64,000 nucleotides of DNA from Acutalibacter muris (GTDB lineage: Bacteria; Bacillota; Clostridia; Oscillospirales; Acutalibacteraceae), in the NCBI RefSeq assembly GCF_002201475.1, contig NZ_CP021422.1, positions 682,001-746,000 on the forward strand, given 5' to 3'. A program made the position numbers and the translations under genes. The notes beneath the pieces are model-generated. The model did not search any database, was not told the origin of the DNA, and worked only from the letters and a program-made list of their open reading frames with translations. Positions 17,426-26,562 of the stretch are shown here, piece by piece (positions within the stretch are counted from its first letter, which is position 1; every line of letters starts with the position of its first letter).

Positions 17426-18103
17426 CTAGTCTTCCTGCAAATAAGGTTTCATATTACGGAACACAACCTCATATCCGTTGGCATACATATGAATACCTTC
17501 TATGGTATATTCCTTTTTCAGGCGGCCCGTCTCATCTGCCAGCCCCTGGTTCACATCGATGAACCGGCCTCCCAGCTCATGGGCCAACTCGCATACAGCG
17601 GCATTGGCTTTTTGGATATTTTCATTGGTGCGGGTCTTGAATGCAGCGTCCAACATGGGGTCACCCGCCTCATGGGCCAGTTCATTGACTGGGTAGTAGG
17701 CCATAAGAAGGATTTCGGTTTCGGGCAAGCGCCCTTTGATCTGTTTTAGAATATTCCTGTAATTTTCAATCAGAGCTTCCTGCCGGTAGTCGGGCGCGCC
17801 GATGTCGTTGGTGCCGATGTTAATAAAGATTCTGCCGGGCTGTACACCGAAAATCTGCTCCTCCATGTGGGCCAGCATATCCTGGGTCGTAAATCCCCCG
17901 ATTCCGCGGTTATAGACCGCTGTATGCATCCCATGATTCATCAGCAGCTCCCCTATTGGAAACTGCTCCATCAGAGAAGAACCGGTGAATAGAGTTTTGC
18001 CTTTCAGCGCCAGCTCATTTTGAACCCGAAAGTGGGCCAGTCGATCTTCACGCATATGCTCCATAATGGCGCGAAAAGGGTCCTTCTGTTCGATATTACT
18101 CAT
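17426..18103 (-). CDS. SGNH/GDSL-family lipase or esterase
   Basis: This 225-residue cytoplasmic-type hydrolase has the four blocks of the SGNH superfamily: the serine block LFTGSSLMEQ (Ser near 43), the glycine block NRGIGGFTT, the asparagine block INIGTNDIG, and the histidine block EGIHMYANGY near 206-215. The usual aspartate before the catalytic histidine is Glu here. No signal peptide is present, so it acts inside the cell. The substrate is an ester of unknown type; relatives include PAF acetylhydrolase-like and sialate esterases. Confidence 0.9.
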   Translation of the reverse strand: MSNIEQKDPFRAIMEHMREDRLAHFRVQNELALKGKTLFTGSSLMEQFPIGELLMNHGMHTAVYNRGIGGFTTQDMLAHMEEQIFGVQPGRIFINIGTNDIGAPDYRQEALIENYRNILKQIKGRLPETEILLMAYYPVNELAHEAGDPMLDAAFKTRTNENIQKANAAVCELAHELGGRFIDVNQGLADETGRLKKEYTIEGIHMYANGYEVVFRNMKPYLQED

Positions 18104-18198
18104 AATTATTACACCGACCTTTCATTGCTTTTAATGTTACCACAGCATTAAATTACTTAAAGACTACGCGGAAACTGACCGCGTTATGGGCGCGTGGC

Positions 18199-19521
18199 TC
18201 AGCCCGAAGGAATATCCAGCTCCATCACAAAAGGCTTCTCTTTCCCGCAGGGCTCCCACTTGGGCAGACCCTCGCCGTTGGGGTCGCCGGTTCTCATGAA
18301 GTTGCACCAGTAGTCCAGCATCCGGGCCGAGAGGGCATAGTCACCCGCCGTCCACGGCCTCCAGCAGCGCCCAAGGGTGCCCATCATGTACCAGAGCTCA
18401 GCGGAGTGCCAGGCGCCCTGCTCGTCTCCGGGCAGGTCCCGGAGGAAGTCGTAGACATAGGCGGGCTTTCTTCCCAGCTCCTCCAGCTTCTGGCTGAACG
18501 CCACCGAGCCTCTATACAGAGGCCGCTCCTCCGGGGAGTTCTTGCCCGGCTCGACCATAATATCCTCCTTGGTGCTGCCTATCATATAGGGGAGGTCCTT
18601 GATCTCGCCCTTGTCGATAGTGGGATAGTACCCATCAGTGAGCAGCTTGCCATCAATGGTGGGCACCAGGAACAGCCCTTTCGCCACCGGCATATTCGCT
18701 CCCATAAACTTATCTGTTGCGGCGAAAACTTCCTCTGTGGACTTTGCACGGAGTTCCTCAAGGCTCTTGGCCCCCAGAATTTCCGGCAGGGCCATGCCAA
18801 AACTCTCCTGTTCCTTCAAGGTCAAATCCCGGTGCAAACCGACGCCATAAGACCCCCCACTCTGCAAAATGGCCCGCTTTATCATGTTCCCGGTAAGCGG
18901 CGAGGAGATAAGCGTCTGAGTGCTCATGGCCCCGGCGCTCTGGCCGAAGACGGTGATATTCTCCGGGTCGCCGCCGAAGGCGCTGATGTTCTCATACACC
19001 CACTTGAGGGCCGCAATCTGGTCGAGCGCGCCGTAGTTGCCGGAGGTGCCAGCCTCCTCTGTCAGCCAGGGGTGGGCAAAGAAGCCGAATATCCCCAGCC
19101 GGTACTGGACGCTGACGAAGATTACGCCCCGACGGCAGTATTCCACGCCGTCGAATTCCTTCTCGCTGGCGCTGCCGCCCATGAATGCGCCGCCGTGTAT
19201 CCAGAAGGCCACCGGGCAGCCCTCAGCGTCTTTCGGGGCCCAGATGTTCAGGTAAAGGCAGTCCTCGCTGGTTTTGCGCTCGTAGTTCGGGTCGTCGTAG
19301 AAGTCCTTGTCCCAGGGCGGAGCGGAGCCCTCCCGCTGGCAGGACTTTGCCGGGAACTCCTTGGCCTGGAATGTACCCTGGAAGGGCTCGGGCGGCTGGG
19401 GGGCCCTCCAGCGCAAATCCTCCACCGGGGGTTTGGCGTAGGGGACGCCCCGGTACTCGCTGTACCAGCCGTGGTCGATGCCTTCGATTTTCCCGTATTT
19501 GGTTTCGACTGTGTTTTCCAT
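18199..19521 (-). CDS. Type-B carboxylesterase
   Basis: This 440-residue alpha/beta hydrolase has the oxyanion-hole motif WIHGGAFMGG (about 108-117), the nucleophile elbow FGQSAGA with Ser195, and the SEDCLYLNIW segment typical of the family. A conserved histidine near the C-terminus (AWHSAELWYMMG) would complete the triad. Family members are usually 480-550 residues, so it is on the short side but appears continuous. The chosen start at 19521 has AGGAGAGG upstream; an in-frame TTG six bases earlier is less likely. It follows, on the same strand, decayed flavin-oxidoreductase and GH3 genes. Confidence 0.9.
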   Translation of the reverse strand: MENTVETKYGKIEGIDHGWYSEYRGVPYAKPPVEDLRWRAPQPPEPFQGTFQAKEFPAKSCQREGSAPPWDKDFYDDPNYERKTSEDCLYLNIWAPKDAEGCPVAFWIHGGAFMGGSASEKEFDGVEYCRRGVIFVSVQYRLGIFGFFAHPWLTEEAGTSGNYGALDQIAALKWVYENISAFGGDPENITVFGQSAGAMSTQTLISSPLTGNMIKRAILQSGGSYGVGLHRDLTLKEQESFGMALPEILGAKSLEELRAKSTEEVFAATDKFMGANMPVAKGLFLVPTIDGKLLTDGYYPTIDKGEIKDLPYMIGSTKEDIMVEPGKNSPEERPLYRGSVAFSQKLEELGRKPAYVYDFLRDLPGDEQGAWHSAELWYMMGTLGRCWRPWTAGDYALSARMLDYWCNFMRTGDPNGEGLPKWEPCGKEKPFVMELDIPSG

Positions 19522-19536
19522 ATTCAACCTCTCCTT

Positions 19537-19766
19537 TTATAGTGTGCTTGCCACCTCGTAAGCGTCCCAGATGGCGTACATAATATTGCTCACATTGTTT
19601 GCGTCGCCAATGAGCCGCCTCGGGCAGCTTATTCTTGCAGGCCTCATACAGGCTCTTTTCCGCCCGGTAGCCCACGCAGAGAATGACGGAATCAGCGTTC
19701 ACTAGGCTTTCACCGTCCTGGCTACCGAGAATGGCCTTCCCCGGCTCCACGGCCTTGACCGTCGTA
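19537..19766 (-). pseudogene. C-terminal remnant of FAD/FMN oxidoreductase (old-yellow-enzyme type)
   Basis: The frame TVKAVEPGKAILGSQDGESL, then ADSVILCVGYRAEKSLYEAC, matches the end of the FAD/NAD-binding domain of NADH:flavin oxidoreductases of the 2,4-dienoyl-CoA reductase group. After PEA the frame shifts. Another frame then gives LIGDANNVSNIMYAIWDAYE and the usual stop. More than 550 N-terminal residues are absent, replaced at about 19766 by a GH3 remnant. Confidence 0.75.
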
Positions 19767-20429
19767 TTACACCTTGTAGTACACCGGGCACTGGCCGGTC
19801 ATGGCCGGGAAGCTGGCGGACTGCGTCGTCGTCAGCCGCGATACCGCGGCTGACACACTCCTTGATGGCGTTGGCGTCGCTGACTACAAAGCCGGGCAGG
19901 CCCAGGGTATCCTTCAAAACCTCCCGGAGCAGGAATTTGTTCACCGTGCAGGGCACGCCGTTCAAATCGTTGAACGCTGCCATAGCGGTCTGCGCCCCGG
20001 ACCTGACCGCCGCCTGGAAGGGCCGGAGGTACACATTATAGAACAGGCTCATGGCCATGTTGACCGTGTTGTAATCCCTGCCGCCCTCGGAGACCCGGCC
20101 CCATCGGGCGTCCCGGGCGATGTCCACCATGGGGGCGAAGTCCCAGGCAACGCCCCCGGAATGGGATTCCCTGGCGGCCATGCGGGCGGTTTTCTTCATG
20201 AGGTCTGGGTTAAAGGTACCGGCTTCCGCGAGGGCGAGGGGGTACACCGTGCGATAGCCGTGGATCACGTCCAGCCTGAAAAGCAGGGGGAGGCCCAACC
20301 GGCTCTCCTCCACGGCGATCTTTGCAGCTCATTGGTCTTGGTCGGGTCCTGCACCATCAGGGAGCCGACTCCCCCGGCGCGGATCTCCTCCTCGTGATAG
20401 TCCTGCTGGGCGGGTGTCAGTGTGAGCAT
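19767..20429 (-). pseudogene. GH3 glycoside hydrolase remnant with internal deletions
   Basis: This resembles a BglX-type beta-glucosidase: EEEIRAGGVGSLMVQDPTKT, LDVIHGYRTVYPLALAEAG, DFAPMVDIARDARWGRVSEG, and FVVSDANAIKECV, which contains the nucleophile aspartate. One base appears lost near 20320 (an A run). The RWGRVSEG segment is joined directly to GRDYNTVNMAMS, dropping about 50 residues of the domain. After ADDD the sequence jumps to ASFPAMTGQCPVYYK, a piece of the second domain. Hence at least two deletions plus a shift. It cannot make an active enzyme. It starts at ATG 20429 with GAGAGG upstream. Confidence 0.8.
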
Positions 20430-20639
20430 ATTGTACGCCTCTCTTTTATTGTTTTATTTTACCAAATATTTTTTCCTGTTTCAAGATATAAGTTCATATT
20501 TTTACGGTTCCTTTTTGCAAAAACCGGGCGCCTGGAAAGCTGAGGTTAGATAACGTAACTTCTGAAAGTATAGGAAAATCAAGGTTTTCGAGCGGCGGAC
20601 AAGCATGATATGTACTAAAAAATCGAATATCGGCGCATG

Positions 20640-20686
20640 AGCGGCGTTCATATCCCCTGCCGGGGAGATGGGATGCCGCTTTTTTC
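20640..20686 (+). terminator. Terminator or attenuator before ICE A replication gene
   Basis: The AGCGGC / GCCGCT arms, with an inner CCCC/GGGG stem, are followed by six T and lie only 30 bases before the first ICE A gene. The 288-base gap before it (20430-20716) holds no other gene. Confidence 0.6.
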
Positions 20687-20716
20687 ATGTCCAGACACCG
20701 AAAGGAGCGGAGAACC

Positions 20717-21602
20717 ATGCCAGTATTCCGCGTGGAGAGGAACAAAGGCTACACAGTGATGTCGAACCATCACCTGCGGAACAAAGACCTGTCCCTGAAA
20801 GCCAAGGGCCTGTTGTCGCAAATGTTGTCACTCCCGGAAGATTGGGATTACACGTTAAAGGGCCTGGCCCTTATCAACCGGGAGAAGATCGACGCCATCC
20901 GGCAGGCTATCCGGGAGTTGGAGCAGGCGGGGTACATCGTCCGTTCGCGGGAGCGTGACGAACGGGGACGGCTGCGGGGCGCGGACTATGTGATCTATGA
21001 ACAGCCGCAAACGCCGCCTGCATTGGATTTACCTACGTTGGAAAATCCAACATTGGATAATCCTACGCAGGAAAAACCTACGTTGGAAAATCCAACGCAA
21101 TTAAATAAAGATATACAAAGTAAAGACCCAAGAATTACAGACCCATCAAGTACCCATTCCATTCCCTCCCTTTCGCCCCCTCCCGCTGGAACGGCTGCGG
21201 CTTCGCCGCCGGAAAGGAACGGAAGCGGCCACGCAGAGCGCCGTTGAGATTTACCGGGAGCTTATCAAAGAGAATATCGAGTACGACCACCTCCTGCACC
21301 ACTCCAAGATCGACCCGGAGGAATTGGACGGCATCGTGGAATTGCTGGTGGAAACCGTCTGCACAGCCCGCAAGACAATCCGTGTCGCCGGGGACGACTA
21401 CCCCGCCGAGCTGGTAAAGGCCAAGCTGCTGAAACTGAACAGCGGCCATATTGAGTTCGTCATGGACTGTATGCGGGAGAACACCACGAAAATCCGCAAC
21501 ATCAAGAAATATCTGCTGGCGGTGCTGTTCAACGCCCCCAGCACGATGGGAAGCTACTACACCGCCCTCGTCGCCCATGATATGGCGGAGGGAAAAATCT
21601 AA
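20717..21602 (+). pseudogene. Replication-initiator/HTH protein with DUF6017-like C-terminus, frameshifted
   Basis: The N-terminal domain (residues 1-95: FRVERNKGYTVMSNHHLRNK, LSLKAKGLLSQMLSLPEDW) is the winged-helix replication-initiator domain common in Tn1549-like elements. A linker of five-residue repeats (PTLEN, PTLDN, PTQEK, PTLEN) follows. The first frame ends at 21247. The C-terminal domain, from IYRELIKENIEYDHLLHHSK to 21602, lies in the +1 frame, so one base has been gained (or two lost) between about 21150 and 21235. The ATG at 20717 follows AAAGGAGCGG. If the shift is real, the two halves are made separately or not at all. Confidence 0.8.
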
Positions 21603-21623
21603 TCTGACAAGGAGGCCCCGACT

Positions 21624-21836
21624 ATGAAACAGGGCGCATTGATCTTCGACGAGCGGAGAGACCGCTACGACATCCGCTTTGACCTGGCCGACTACTACGG
21701 CGGTCTGCACTGTGGACAGTGCTTCGACGTGATGGTGGGCGGGCGCTGGAAGCCCACCCGCATTGAGTACGCCGCCGACTGGTATCTGGTGGGCATCCGG
21801 GCCGACGACCTGAACGGCCTGCGGGTGCGTATCTGA
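21624..21836 (+). CDS. DUF5348-like small ICE protein
   Basis: This 70-residue acidic protein (FDERRDRYDIRFDLADYYGG, then LHCGQCFDVMVGGRWKPTRI) has an ACAAGGAGG ribosome site. Its size, position and sequence fit DUF5348 proteins, which lie between the replication protein and PcfB in Clostridial conjugative elements. Function unknown. Confidence 0.75.
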   Translation: MKQGALIFDERRDRYDIRFDLADYYGGLHCGQCFDVMVGGRWKPTRIEYAADWYLVGIRADDLNGLRVRI

Positions 21837-21911
21837 TGCGGATTTACCTGCGGCGGCTGGTAGTGCCGCCTTAGTTTTTATCCCCGACTTCTGGCAAAGG
21901 AGGTATGACGC

Positions 21912-22382
21912 TTGCAGGAGGAAGTCACTCAAAAGACCATCGCATTATCCATGAAAACCGGGAAGCTGACGGCCCAAGTGCTGCAAATGGCCCTGAAAAA
22001 GTTTTTGGAGGCCCAGAAGCACGGCCCCAAGCTCCATCAGGGCCAGCAGAGCCTAAAGCAGTTGAAGCAGCACGGGGCGGCGCTGTCCAACATTGAGATT
22101 ACCGACGCCAACATCGCCGCATTCAAGCCCTGCGCCAAGAAATACGGCGTGGACTTCGCCTTGCGGAAAGACAAGACCACCCAGCCGCCCCACTACATCG
22201 TGATCTTCAAGAGCCGGGACGCGGACAATCTGGAACAGGCTTTCAAGGAGTTCACCGCCAAGAAGCTGTCGCAGGAGGCCAAGCCCTCCATCCGCAAGGC
22301 GCTGTCCGTCCTGCGGGAAGCGGCTGGCCGGAGTGTCCAGCGGGCCAAGGAGAAGATCAGGGAAAGGGGGATGGAGCTGTGA
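21912..22382 (+). CDS. PcfB-family (DUF3801) conjugation protein
   Basis: This 156-residue basic protein of the PcfB family is an accessory factor thought to help the relaxosome dock on the VirD4-like coupling protein. It starts at TTG 21912, shortly after AAAGGAGG. Recognisable parts are EEVTQKTIALSMKTGKLTAQ, QSLKQLKQHGAALSNIEITD, and a basic helical C-terminus. The stop overlaps the GTG start of the VirD4 gene, so the two are coupled. A paralogue lies at 39762. Confidence 0.85.
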   Translation: MQEEVTQKTIALSMKTGKLTAQVLQMALKKFLEAQKHGPKLHQGQQSLKQLKQHGAALSNIEITDANIAAFKPCAKKYGVDFALRKDKTTQPPHYIVIFKSRDADNLEQAFKEFTAKKLSQEAKPSIRKALSVLREAAGRSVQRAKEKIRERGMEL

Positions 22383-24187
22383 AGCCGGATGTAAAGAAAA
22401 TCATCATCACCAACCTGCCCTATCTGCTGTTCGTGTGGCTGTTCGGCAAGGTGGGTGAGGCGTGGCGGCGGGCGGCGGGGGCGGACGCCTCCCAAAAGAT
22501 GCTCCACTTCATGGACAGCCTGGCGGCGGCGTTCGCCAACGGCCTGCCCAGCTTCCACCCCTTTGACCTGTGCATCGGCATCGGGGGCGCTGTGCTGGTG
22601 CGGCTGGCGGTGTACCTGAAAGGCAAGAATGCCAAGAAATACCGCCACGGGATGGAATATGGTTCGGCCAGATGGGGCGGGCCAAAAGACATAGCGCCGT
22701 ATATCGCCCCCGTGTTTGAAAACAACATCCTGCTCACGCAGACCGAACGGCTGACGATGAACGGCAGGCCCAAAGACCCCAAGACCGCCCGGAACAAGAA
22801 TGTGCTGGTGATCGGCGGGAGCGGCAGCGGCAAGACGAGATTTTTTGTCAAGCCCAACCTGATGCAAATGCACAGTAGCTATTGCATCACTGACCCAAAA
22901 GGCAGCCTCTTGATTGAGGTGGGACAGCTCCTAAAACGGGGCGGATATAGGATAAAAGTGCTGAATACCATCAATTTTTCCAAGTCCATGCGGTATAACC
23001 CGTTTGCCTATCTGCACAGCGAAAAGGACATCTTGAAGCTGGTAAATACCATCATCGCCAACACCAAGGGCGACGGCGATAAATCCGCAGAGGATTTTTG
23101 GGTGAAGTCCGAACGGCTATTTTACACCGCCCTGATCGGCTACATCTGGTACGAGGCCCCGGAGAACGAAAAGAATTTCACCACCCTGCTTGAAATGATA
23201 AATGCCAGCGAAGTGAGGGAGGACGACGCCGAATTTCAAAGCCCCGTGGATGAAATGTTCGCCCGGCTTGCGGAAAAGGAGCCGGAGCATTTCGCCGTCC
23301 GGCAATATCAAAAATTTCTGCTTTCCGCTGGCAAAACACGGAGTTCTATCCTTATTTCCTGCGGGGCGAGATTAGCGCCCTTTGACATCCGGGAAGTCCG
23401 TGAGCTGATGGAAACCGACGAAATGGAGCTGGACACCCTGGGCGACCGCAAAACGGCGCTGTTCCTGATTATGAGCGACACAGACACGACATTCAATTTC
23501 ATACTGGCGATGCTGCAAAGCCAGCTTATCAATCTGCTGTGCGACCGGGCCGATGATGTGTACGGTGGGAGGCTTCCTGTCCATGTGCGTCTGATACTGG
23601 ACGAGTTCGCCAACATCGGGCAGATACCCAACTTTGACAAGCTGATCGCCACCATCCGAAGCCGGGAAATCTCGGTTTCTATTATTTTGCAAAGTCAATC
23701 GCAGTTGAAAAGCATCTACAAGGACGCCGCTGACATCATCAGCGACAACTGCGACTGTACTTTATTTTTGAGCGGGCGGGGGAAAAACGCCAAGGAAATC
23801 TCCGACGCGCTGGGCCGGGAAACCATTGACAGCTATAACACGTCGGAGAACCGGGGCAGCCAGACCTCCCACGGACTGAATTATCAAAAATTGGGAAAGG
23901 AGTTGATGAGCCAGGACGAAATCGCCGTGATGGACGGCGGAAAGTGTATTTTGCAGGTGCGGGGTGTGCGTCCCTTTTTCAGCGAGAAATACGACATCAC
24001 CCGGCATCCGCAGTACAAATACCTCTCCGACGCCGACAAAAAGAACGCTTTTGACGTGGACGGGTATCTTGCCACCATGCGCCGCAGGCAGCGGCAGGTG
24101 GTGATGCAGGAGGAAGTCTTTGACTTCTACGAAATCGACCTGTCGGACGAAGAAGAAACCGGCGAAGCCGACGCCGCCGAGGAATGA
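22379..24187 (+). CDS. VirD4-like type IV coupling protein
   Basis: This 602-residue coupling ATPase would link the relaxosome to the type IV secretion channel at the membrane. The N-terminus has membrane segments at about 8-26 and 62-82. The Walker A motif GGSGSGKT is at about 146-153, and the Walker B strand LILDEFANIG is near residue 405. The C-terminal RHPQYKYLSDADKKNAFDVD segment is typical of the CD1115 family of C. difficile elements. It begins at a GTG overlapping the pcfB stop. No frame disruption is seen. Confidence 0.93.
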   Translation: MKPDVKKIIITNLPYLLFVWLFGKVGEAWRRAAGADASQKMLHFMDSLAAAFANGLPSFHPFDLCIGIGGAVLVRLAVYLKGKNAKKYRHGMEYGSARWGGPKDIAPYIAPVFENNILLTQTERLTMNGRPKDPKTARNKNVLVIGGSGSGKTRFFVKPNLMQMHSSYCITDPKGSLLIEVGQLLKRGGYRIKVLNTINFSKSMRYNPFAYLHSEKDILKLVNTIIANTKGDGDKSAEDFWVKSERLFYTALIGYIWYEAPENEKNFTTLLEMINASEVREDDAEFQSPVDEMFARLAEKEPEHFAVRQYQKFLLSAGKTRSSILISCGARLAPFDIREVRELMETDEMELDTLGDRKTALFLIMSDTDTTFNFILAMLQSQLINLLCDRADDVYGGRLPVHVRLILDEFANIGQIPNFDKLIATIRSREISVSIILQSQSQLKSIYKDAADIISDNCDCTLFLSGRGKNAKEISDALGRETIDSYNTSENRGSQTSHGLNYQKLGKELMSQDEIAVMDGGKCILQVRGVRPFFSEKYDITRHPQYKYLSDADKKNAFDVDGYLATMRRRQRQVVMQEEVFDFYEIDLSDEEETGEADAAEE

Positions 24188-24234
24188 GGCGGCAAATCCA
24201 ACAACAACATTTTTGAAATTATGGAGGTAAATTT

Positions 24235-24450
24235 ATGGAGTTTTTTAACAGCGCGGTCGAAGTTTTGCAGACCCTCGTTGTCGCCCTGGGCGGCGGCCTG
24301 TGCGTGTGGGGCGGCATCAATCTCCTGGAGGGCTACGGGCAGGACAACCCCGGTTCCAAATCGCAGGGCGTCAAGCAGCTTGTCGCCGGGGGAGGCGTGG
24401 CCCTGATCGGCATTACCCTGGTTCCCCTGTTGTCCGGCTTGCTGGGCTGA
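24235..24450 (+). CDS. Maff2-family small membrane protein
   Basis: This 71-residue protein has two transmembrane helices (about 8-30 and 48-70) around the conserved loop LLEGYGQDNPGSKSQGVKQL. Maff2 proteins are constant members of Tn1549/CTn transfer modules, between VirD4 and VirB6, and may be the VirB2/VirB3-like component of the channel (inference). TATGGAGG precedes the start. This copy is intact, whereas the ICE B copy is split. Confidence 0.9.
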   Translation: MEFFNSAVEVLQTLVVALGGGLCVWGGINLLEGYGQDNPGSKSQGVKQLVAGGGVALIGITLVPLLSGLLG

Positions 24451-24520
24451 TGTTCCCCGCTAAATCCCCTCGCGGCCTCCCGCCCCAAGCGGGGGCCGCG
24501 GGAAAGGAGGTGCTTGACCC

Positions 24521-25384
24521 ATGATACTTGACTGGCTGGAAGAATGGTTCAAGGGTGTGCTGATTGACGGCATCACCAGCAACCTCACCGGCCTTTTCGA
24601 CACGGTGAATACCAAAGTGGGAGAGATCGCCGCCGATGTGGGGGCCACGCCGCAGGGCTGGAACAGCGGCATTTTCAATATGCTCCGCAACCTGTCGGAA
24701 ACGGTGATTGTCCCCATCGCCGGGGCTATCCTCGCCCTTATCATGTGCTATGAACTGATACAGTTGATCGCGGAGCGGAACAGTATGCACGACATGGACA
24801 GTTGGATGCTGTTCCGCTGGGTGTTCAAATCCGCTGCCGCTATCATTCTCGTGTCCAATACCTGGAACATCGTCATGGGCGTGTTCGACCTGACCCAAAG
24901 CGTCGTCAATCAGAGCGCCGGGGTGATTATCGGCAATACCAGCATTGACATTACCAGCGTTGTCACCGACCTGGACACCCGGCTTTCGGCTATGGACATC
25001 GGCGGTCTGCTGGGGCTGTGGTTCCAGTCCCTTTTCGTGGGGCTGACGATGAATATTCTCTCCATCTGCATCATGCTCGTGGTCTACGGGAGAATGATTG
25101 AAATATATCTCGTGACCTCGCTGGGGCCTATCCCCCTCGCCACCATCGGCAACAGCGAATGGCGGGGCATGGGGCAGGGCTACTTGAAATCCCTGTTCGC
25201 CCTGGGCTTCCAAGCGTTCCTGATTATGGTGGTGACGGGCATCTACGCCGTCCTGGTACAGAATATCGCCCTCTCCGACGACGTTTCCGGGGCGATATGG
25301 GGCTGTATGGGCTATACGGTGCTGCTGTGTTTCTGCCTGTTCAAGACCGGGAGCATCGCCAAGGCCGTGTTCGCCGCCCATTAA
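24521..25384 (+). CDS. VirB6/TrbL-like channel protein
   Basis: This 287-residue integral membrane protein has an N-terminal amphipathic region (LDWLEEWFKGVLIDGITSNL) and about six transmembrane helices (for example IVPIAGAILALIMCYELI, FVGLTMNILSICIMLVVYG, TVLLCFCLFKTG). It matches the CD1112 family, the VirB6-like inner-membrane part of the type IV secretion channel. AAAGGAGG precedes the ATG. Its stop overlaps the end of a reverse-strand gene at 25381. Confidence 0.9.
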   Translation: MILDWLEEWFKGVLIDGITSNLTGLFDTVNTKVGEIAADVGATPQGWNSGIFNMLRNLSETVIVPIAGAILALIMCYELIQLIAERNSMHDMDSWMLFRWVFKSAAAIILVSNTWNIVMGVFDLTQSVVNQSAGVIIGNTSIDITSVVTDLDTRLSAMDIGGLLGLWFQSLFVGLTMNILSICIMLVVYGRMIEIYLVTSLGPIPLATIGNSEWRGMGQGYLKSLFALGFQAFLIMVVTGIYAVLVQNIALSDDVSGAIWGCMGYTVLLCFCLFKTGSIAKAVFAAH

Positions 25385-25463
25385 GATTGTTCTGCTATTT
25401 TTTCTTCTAAGGTGCGGAGCAATTTAAGAAATTCAATCATAATCGGGATTTCAAAAGGATATA

Positions 25464-26562
25464 TTATTCCTGAAAAACGACCTAGAAAAAAGCAGTAGAA
25501 AGTGGTAAAATAGAGAGTATGGAATACATAGATTTACGAAAACTGAAAAGTGGAGAACTCAAGCAGATACGCCGGCAGGTCGTACGCCTCAAAAAGATGG
25601 GGAAAACCGGGAAAGAAATAGAGGAATTAACCGGAGTACGGCAGAGTCGCGCCAGCGAAATATGGACGGCATATAAGCGAGAGGGAGACAAAGCGCTGGA
25701 ACCGAAGAAACACGGATTCCAGAAGGGGACGCATCTGCTTCTGACACCGGAGGAGCAGGCGGAAATACGGGAAACGATTGTTACCCGCCGCCCAGAGGAA
25801 TTCGGCATTCCTGGGAGTCTGTGGACGCTGAAGAAAGTGTGTGCATACGTCTGGAAAAGGTATCGGAAAAAGATCTCGGACGGCAGTGTGTCGGATTATA
25901 TGCGGCGCTGGGGCTTGACGTGCCAGCGTCCGGTCAAGCGTGCCCGGAAACAGAATCCTTCCCGTATCTAAAGGTGGCGGGAGGAAGAATATCCGGCCAT
26001 CGACCAGCGGGCCAAGGCAGAAAATGCCGTGATTTACTGGGGAGACGAGACTGGAATCGACAACTGCTCGAACTGTGAGCGCGGGTTTGCACCCAAAGGA
26101 CAGCCTCCTGTTCTGTCGGTGGAAACGAAAAGAGAGAGGCTGAATATGCTTTCCGCCCTGAGCAGGCAGGGGGACGTTCGCTTTATGATGTACGAGGATT
26201 CCATGAACCAGCAGCGCCTGATCCAATTTATGGACCGGTTGATTCGGACCTCCAACCAAAAGGTTTTCCTGATTTTGGACAACTTAAAGGTGCACCACGG
26301 GAAGAAAGCCGCAGCCTGGCTGGACAAGCATCGGGATAAAATCGAGCTGTTCTTTCTGCCGCCCTATGCTCCCGAGAGCAATCCGGACGAATATCTCAAT
26401 CACGCGCTGAAACTTTCGGTCCATTCTGGCGACTTACCTCGGACCATATACGATATCCGCCATAAAACTACTTCCTTCATGCGAACATTACAACATTCTC
26501 CTGATAAGGTCTCCGCTTTCTTTCAACATAATCAGATTTCCTATATTCTTGTTCGGGGGTAA
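25464..26562 (+). mobile_element. IS630-family insertion sequence, 1099 bp
   Basis: The imperfect terminal repeats begin TTATTCCTGAAAAACGACC on the left and TTACCCCCGAACAAGAATA on the right, matching at about 17 of 25 positions. The element is flanked by TA on both sides (25462-25463 and 26563-26564), the target duplication expected of the IS630/Tc1 group. The transposase occupies nearly all of it, and its stop codon lies in the right repeat. Confidence 0.88.
25519..26562 (+). pseudogene. IS630-family transposase with in-frame stop codon
   Basis: The N-terminal 150 codons hold helix-turn-helix domains (KEIEELTGVRQSRASEIWTA, SVSDYMRRWGLTCQRPVKRA). The C-terminal part has the DDE catalytic core: VIYWGDETGIDNC, FLILDNLKVHHG, and PPYAPESNPDEYLN. 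A TAA at 25969-25971 splits the gene without changing frame. Replacing it by a CAA-type codon gives the expected RIQRWREEEYPAID. The copy is probably inactive unless the stop is read through. Confidence 0.88.

Noticed and set aside
18406..19542. 378-codon forward frame opposite the carboxylesterase
   Set aside because: The reverse strand has the catalytic motifs; the forward frame is a GC shadow.
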